Positions 61,472 through 64,000 of a stretch of DNA of 64,000 nt are shown piece after piece. The notes under the pieces are model-generated. The model was not told the origin of the DNA, did no database searches, and saw only the letters and a list, made by a program, of their open reading frames with translations. Within the stretch, counting starts at the first letter, position 1; each line of letters opens with the position of its first letter. The DNA is from CAWAMD01 sp963783045 (lineage in GTDB: Bacteria; Actinomycetota; Nitriliruptoria; Nitriliruptorales; Nitriliruptoraceae), in contig CAWAMD010000005.1 in assembly GCA_963783045.1 (NCBI GenBank), positions 496,001-560,000 on the forward strand, given 5' to 3'. The translations under genes and the position numbers were made by a program.

Positions 61472-62164
61472 ATGCCGACCTGCGACCGCTGCGGAACGAC
61501 CTTCTCGCTGCCCGACGACGTGCGGGAGCGCTACCCGGGATGGGAACCCCGACACTGCCGTGCCTGCTGGCGGGCGGCGACGACCGACGACGACAGCCGG
61601 CCGCGCGGCCGGTCCCGACGGTCGTCCGGCAAGCGCGGGACCGCCGCCAGGGGAGGGGCACGCCGCGGCGCGACCCTGCGCGAGGAGAACCTGACGGTCG
61701 TCGACGTCCTCGAGCGGTACACGGCCGGGCCGGACACGGGCGTCTTCACCGACGGCAGCGCCGTCCCCAACCCGGGACCCGGCGGATGGGGCGCCGTCTA
61801 CGTCCGCGACGGAGACGTCCTGGCGCAGGACCACGGGCACCACCCCGACACGACGAACAACCGGATGGAGTTCACCGCGCTGATCCACGGGATCGACCTC
61901 GTGCCGGCGGGCACACCGGCGACGATCCACTCCGACAGCCAGCTGGTCGTCAACACGGTCAACGAGTGGGCGGCCAGCTGGGAGAAGCGCGGTTGGAAGC
62001 GCAGGAGCGGCCCGATCAAGAACCTGGACCTCGTGCAGGAGGCGTACGCGAAGCTCCAGCGCCGGCCTGAGCTCGAGGTCACCTGGATCAAGGCGCACGA
62101 CGGGTCGCGCTGGAACGAGTACGCCGACTCGCTGGCGACGGCCTGGATGCGCGACGAGCTGTAG
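61472..62164 (+). CDS. rnhA: RNase H-type nuclease with N-terminal zinc ribbon
   Basis: A 230-residue enzyme that cuts RNA in RNA-DNA hybrids. Residues 1-32 hold two CxxC pairs (CDRCGTTFSL, HCRACWRA), unusual for RnhA. The catalytic acid set is present: Asp in FTDGSAVPNPGPGG, Glu in NNRMEFTALIHG, Asp in IHSDSQLVVN and Asp in DGSRWNEYADSLATAW. A basic linker (about residues 40-70) joins the two parts. The ATG 61472 is preferred; an upstream GTG-type extension would add an unrelated basic segment. Confidence 0.9.
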   Translation: MPTCDRCGTTFSLPDDVRERYPGWEPRHCRACWRAATTDDDSRPRGRSRRSSGKRGTAARGGARRGATLREENLTVVDVLERYTAGPDTGVFTDGSAVPNPGPGGWGAVYVRDGDVLAQDHGHHPDTTNNRMEFTALIHGIDLVPAGTPATIHSDSQLVVNTVNEWAASWEKRGWKRRSGPIKNLDLVQEAYAKLQRRPELEVTWIKAHDGSRWNEYADSLATAWMRDEL

Positions 62165-62271
62165 CTCGGGGCCGGGCACGGTCTCCGCTCCGCCGGGTTG
62201 CGGGCGCCATCGTCACTGCGCCGGCACTCACTCGTTGTGAGGGGCGACGCCCACCTGCTGACTAGTCCGAA

Positions 62272-62326
62272 TTGGTCAGCCGCTTCCGTCTGGATACTGT
62301 TCGGTACCTGATACCGGTTGGTATCC
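62272..62326 (+). promoter_or_regulatory. Likely promoter with overlapping operator repeats
   Basis: TTGGTC (62272-62277) and TACTGT (62295-62300) are spaced by 17 bp, as for a sigma-70 -35/-10 pair. Overlapping this, GATACC-GGTT-GGTATC (62310-62325) is a 6-bp inverted repeat and GGATAC (62292) pairs with GTATCC (62321). Two 15-bp copies, ATACTGTTCGGTACC (62294) and ATACCGGTTGGTATC (62311), match at 11 of 15 positions. The arrangement suits a dimeric repressor over the start site of the acylase-family gene; the binding protein is not known. Confidence 0.5.
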
Positions 62327-62362
62327 GACTCGGTGGTCCGACGAACGAGGGGAGAGGACCCC

Positions 62363-64000
62363 ATGCTCCGACGTGCGCTGCTCGCCATGACCGGCATCGC
62401 GGTGATCGCGGCCGGCACCGTGCCCGCCGCGGCCGCCGCCGATGGCGCGCCCGACGGTCACTACCGGGGCAACGGCGATCCCGGTGGATTCCACAACATC
62501 GTGCCGCCGGGCCAGGACGGCGTGCTCAACGGGCCGGAGGCGATCCAGGCCTCGACGACCGGAGACGTCCCGCCGCACTTCCAGGACCAGCTGCAGATGT
62601 ATGCGGACCTGATCCTGGACAAGGCGACGCCGGGCTTCACCGCGGACAAGCTCGACACCTACTACAAGGACGCGTCCTTCGGCGTGAAGCCCGAGGATGT
62701 CGGCCGCGTGTACTCGCCGGGCGGCCGCGACGACGTGACCGTCGTACGCGACAAGAGCTTCGGCGTGCCGCACATCTACGGCGATACCCGTGAGGGCGCC
62801 ATGTACGCCGACGGGTACACCGCCGCCGAGGACCGGCTCTTCCTCATGGACGTGCTCCGTCACGTCGGTCGCGCGCAGCTCGCCGCCTTCCTCGGCGCGA
62901 GCGAGGGCAACCTGCACCAGGACGCCGAGCAGATGGCGGCCGCGCCCTACACCGAGCAGGACCTCCACGACCAGATCGAGGCCATCAAGAACTCCGACGA
63001 CCCGACGCTGCGCCAGGTCTACGTGGACGGCAAGAACTACGTCGACGGCGTCAACCGCTACATCAGCGAGGCGCTGACCGACCCGTCGAAGCTCCCGGCC
63101 GAGTACCCGGCGCTCCAGCAGGTCCCCTCGAAGTTCGTGCCCGAGGACATCGTCGCGATCGCGTCGCTCGTCGGCGGGATCTTCGGCAAGGGCGGCGGCC
63201 GTGAGGTCGCCAACTACTGCGGGATCCAGCAGCTCTCGTCGCAGGTCGGGCCCACCGAGGCCCGCACGATCTTCGACGACTTCCACCTCGCGAACGACGC
63301 CGAGGCGCCGACGACCGTCCCGAACAAGCGCTTCGACTACATGAGCGACCTCGGTCCGGTCGACCAGGCCTCGATCCCGCAGCTCGACTGCTCGAGCCTG
63401 CACGCGATCCAGGCGCCGCCGCCCGGTCCGGACCAGGCCGCGGGGACCGTCGAGAACCTCGTCCCGAACCCGCCGCTGCCGGCGGCGCCGTCGGGCGGGG
63501 CGGCCGCCCCGGGGACGGCGAGCGCCACGTCGGCCACGGATGCACCGTCCGCGGTGCACGAGGTCGACACCCCGTGGGGGACAATGCCGCTGACGTTCAA
63601 CTCGGCGATGAGCAACGCTGTGCTCGTGTCGGGGGCCCACACCGACACCGGCAACCCGATCGCGGTCTTCGGTCCGCAGACCGGGTACTTCGCCCCGCAG
63701 CTGCTGCGTGAGCTCGACATCCACGCGCCCGGGATCGACGCACGCGGGGTCGCGTTCGCGGGCACCGACATCTACGTCCAGCTCGGCCGCGGCCGCGACT
63801 ACGCGTGGTCGGCCACCTCCGCCAGCGCCGACCTCGTCGACCAGTTCGTCGTCGAGCTCTGCGACCCGGACGGGGGACAGGCCAGCGTCGACTCGATGGG
63901 CTACGTCTACGACGGGCAGTGCAAGGCGATCGAGTCGCACCAGCAGGTGCTCGTCGCCAAGCCGTCCGCCGGCGGGATGCCGATCGACCAGAACGACCCG
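62363..64000 (+). CDS. Secreted penicillin acylase family protein, 3' end outside window
   Basis: An N-terminal nucleophile hydrolase precursor; at least 546 residues, no stop before the edge. Residues 1-25 form a signal peptide (RRALLAMTGIAVIAAGTVPA). The alpha-subunit part has VVRDKSFGVPHIYGDTREGA and ADGYTAAEDRLFLMDVLRHV, typical of the family. Before the cleavage point is a Pro/Ala/Ser-rich stretch. The probable nucleophile is Ser417 in NSAMSNAVLVSG, followed by TGNPIAVFGPQTGYF; the residue before it is Met rather than the usual Gly. ATG has GGGGAGAGG 6 nt upstream. Substrates may be acyl-homoserine lactones, beta-lactams or others. Confidence 0.88.
   Translation, partial: MLRRALLAMTGIAVIAAGTVPAAAAADGAPDGHYRGNGDPGGFHNIVPPGQDGVLNGPEAIQASTTGDVPPHFQDQLQMYADLILDKATPGFTADKLDTYYKDASFGVKPEDVGRVYSPGGRDDVTVVRDKSFGVPHIYGDTREGAMYADGYTAAEDRLFLMDVLRHVGRAQLAAFLGASEGNLHQDAEQMAAAPYTEQDLHDQIEAIKNSDDPTLRQVYVDGKNYVDGVNRYISEALTDPSKLPAEYPALQQVPSKFVPEDIVAIASLVGGIFGKGGGREVANYCGIQQLSSQVGPTEARTIFDDFHLANDAEAPTTVPNKRFDYMSDLGPVDQASIPQLDCSSLHAIQAPPPGPDQAAGTVENLVPNPPLPAAPSGGAAAPGTASATSATDAPSAVHEVDTPWGTMPLTFNSAMSNAVLVSGAHTDTGNPIAVFGPQTGYFAPQLLRELDIHAPGIDARGVAFAGTDIYVQLGRGRDYAWSATSASADLVDQFVVELCDPDGGQASVDSMGYVYDGQCKAIESHQQVLVAKPSAGGMPIDQNDP

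Overview
The window is about 64 kb of very GC-rich, gene-dense DNA with many GTG starts and 4-bp ATGA/GTGA overlaps. The gene content is actinobacterial: a tatA-tatC-Ski2 helicase run, a DUF4193 acidic zinc-finger protein, a clpS-DUF2017 pair, ergothioneine genes, an LLM F420-type oxidoreductase, a mycothiol-type DinB protein, a PAC2 protein and lnt next to a polyprenol-phosphate mannosyltransferase. Several genes are unusual for the common genera, including a leucyl/phenylalanyl-tRNA-protein transferase and an SQR/DsrC-like/DsrE-like operon. A deep-branching actinobacterium (for example Nitriliruptoria/Euzebyales-like) is plausible, but the sequence alone does not settle it.

Layout. 0-5 kb: small zinc-ribbon and membrane proteins, tatA, tatC (carrying a frameshift) and a large Ski2/HelY-type helicase. 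5.1-8.6 kb: a compact sulfur operon led by a HTH-PocR-like regulator with an upstream 29-bp inverted repeat, then sulfide:quinone oxidoreductase, DUF1641, a one-cysteine DsrC-like protein and a DsrE-like protein. 8.7-22 kb: RlmM-type methyltransferase, membrane proteins, a decayed DUF7010 gene, a flavin/Fe-S oxidoreductase pair (first gene frameshifted), lipid kinase, Xaa-Pro peptidase, GNAT, acyl-CoA dehydrogenase, and a 3,5-diaminohexanoate-dehydrogenase-like gene overlapping a YtcJ-type amidohydrolase. 22-36 kb: DUF4193, lnt (frameshifted) and mannosyltransferase, tRNA-Glu, an inositol-monophosphatase-family gene, a RecB-type nuclease, cold-shock protein, clpS-DUF2017, murJ, a 5'-3' exonuclease and aat. 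36-42 kb: egtA-egtB-egtC-egtD followed by ahcY, which removes the S-adenosylhomocysteine that EgtD makes. 42-51 kb: nhaA and a BMP-type nucleoside ABC importer with a strong hairpin between the binding protein and the ATPase. 51-64 kb: an aminotransferase, serC, a PfkB kinase, a lysine-to-aminoadipate pair (lat plus aldehyde dehydrogenase), PAC2, a THUMP-like methyltransferase, plsC, a zinc-ribbon RNase H and the 5' part of a secreted penicillin-acylase-family enzyme that runs off the end.

Three conserved genes (tatC, the FAD oxidase and lnt) each carry what looks like a single-base indel, and two others have a good ribosome binding site followed by NTC where NTG is expected. Either the consensus has small errors or this genome has an unusual set of lesions; this affects how those genes should be read. 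No CRISPR array, transposase, integrase or prophage was seen. The best candidate for a little-described system is the 5.1-8.6 kb sulfur operon.
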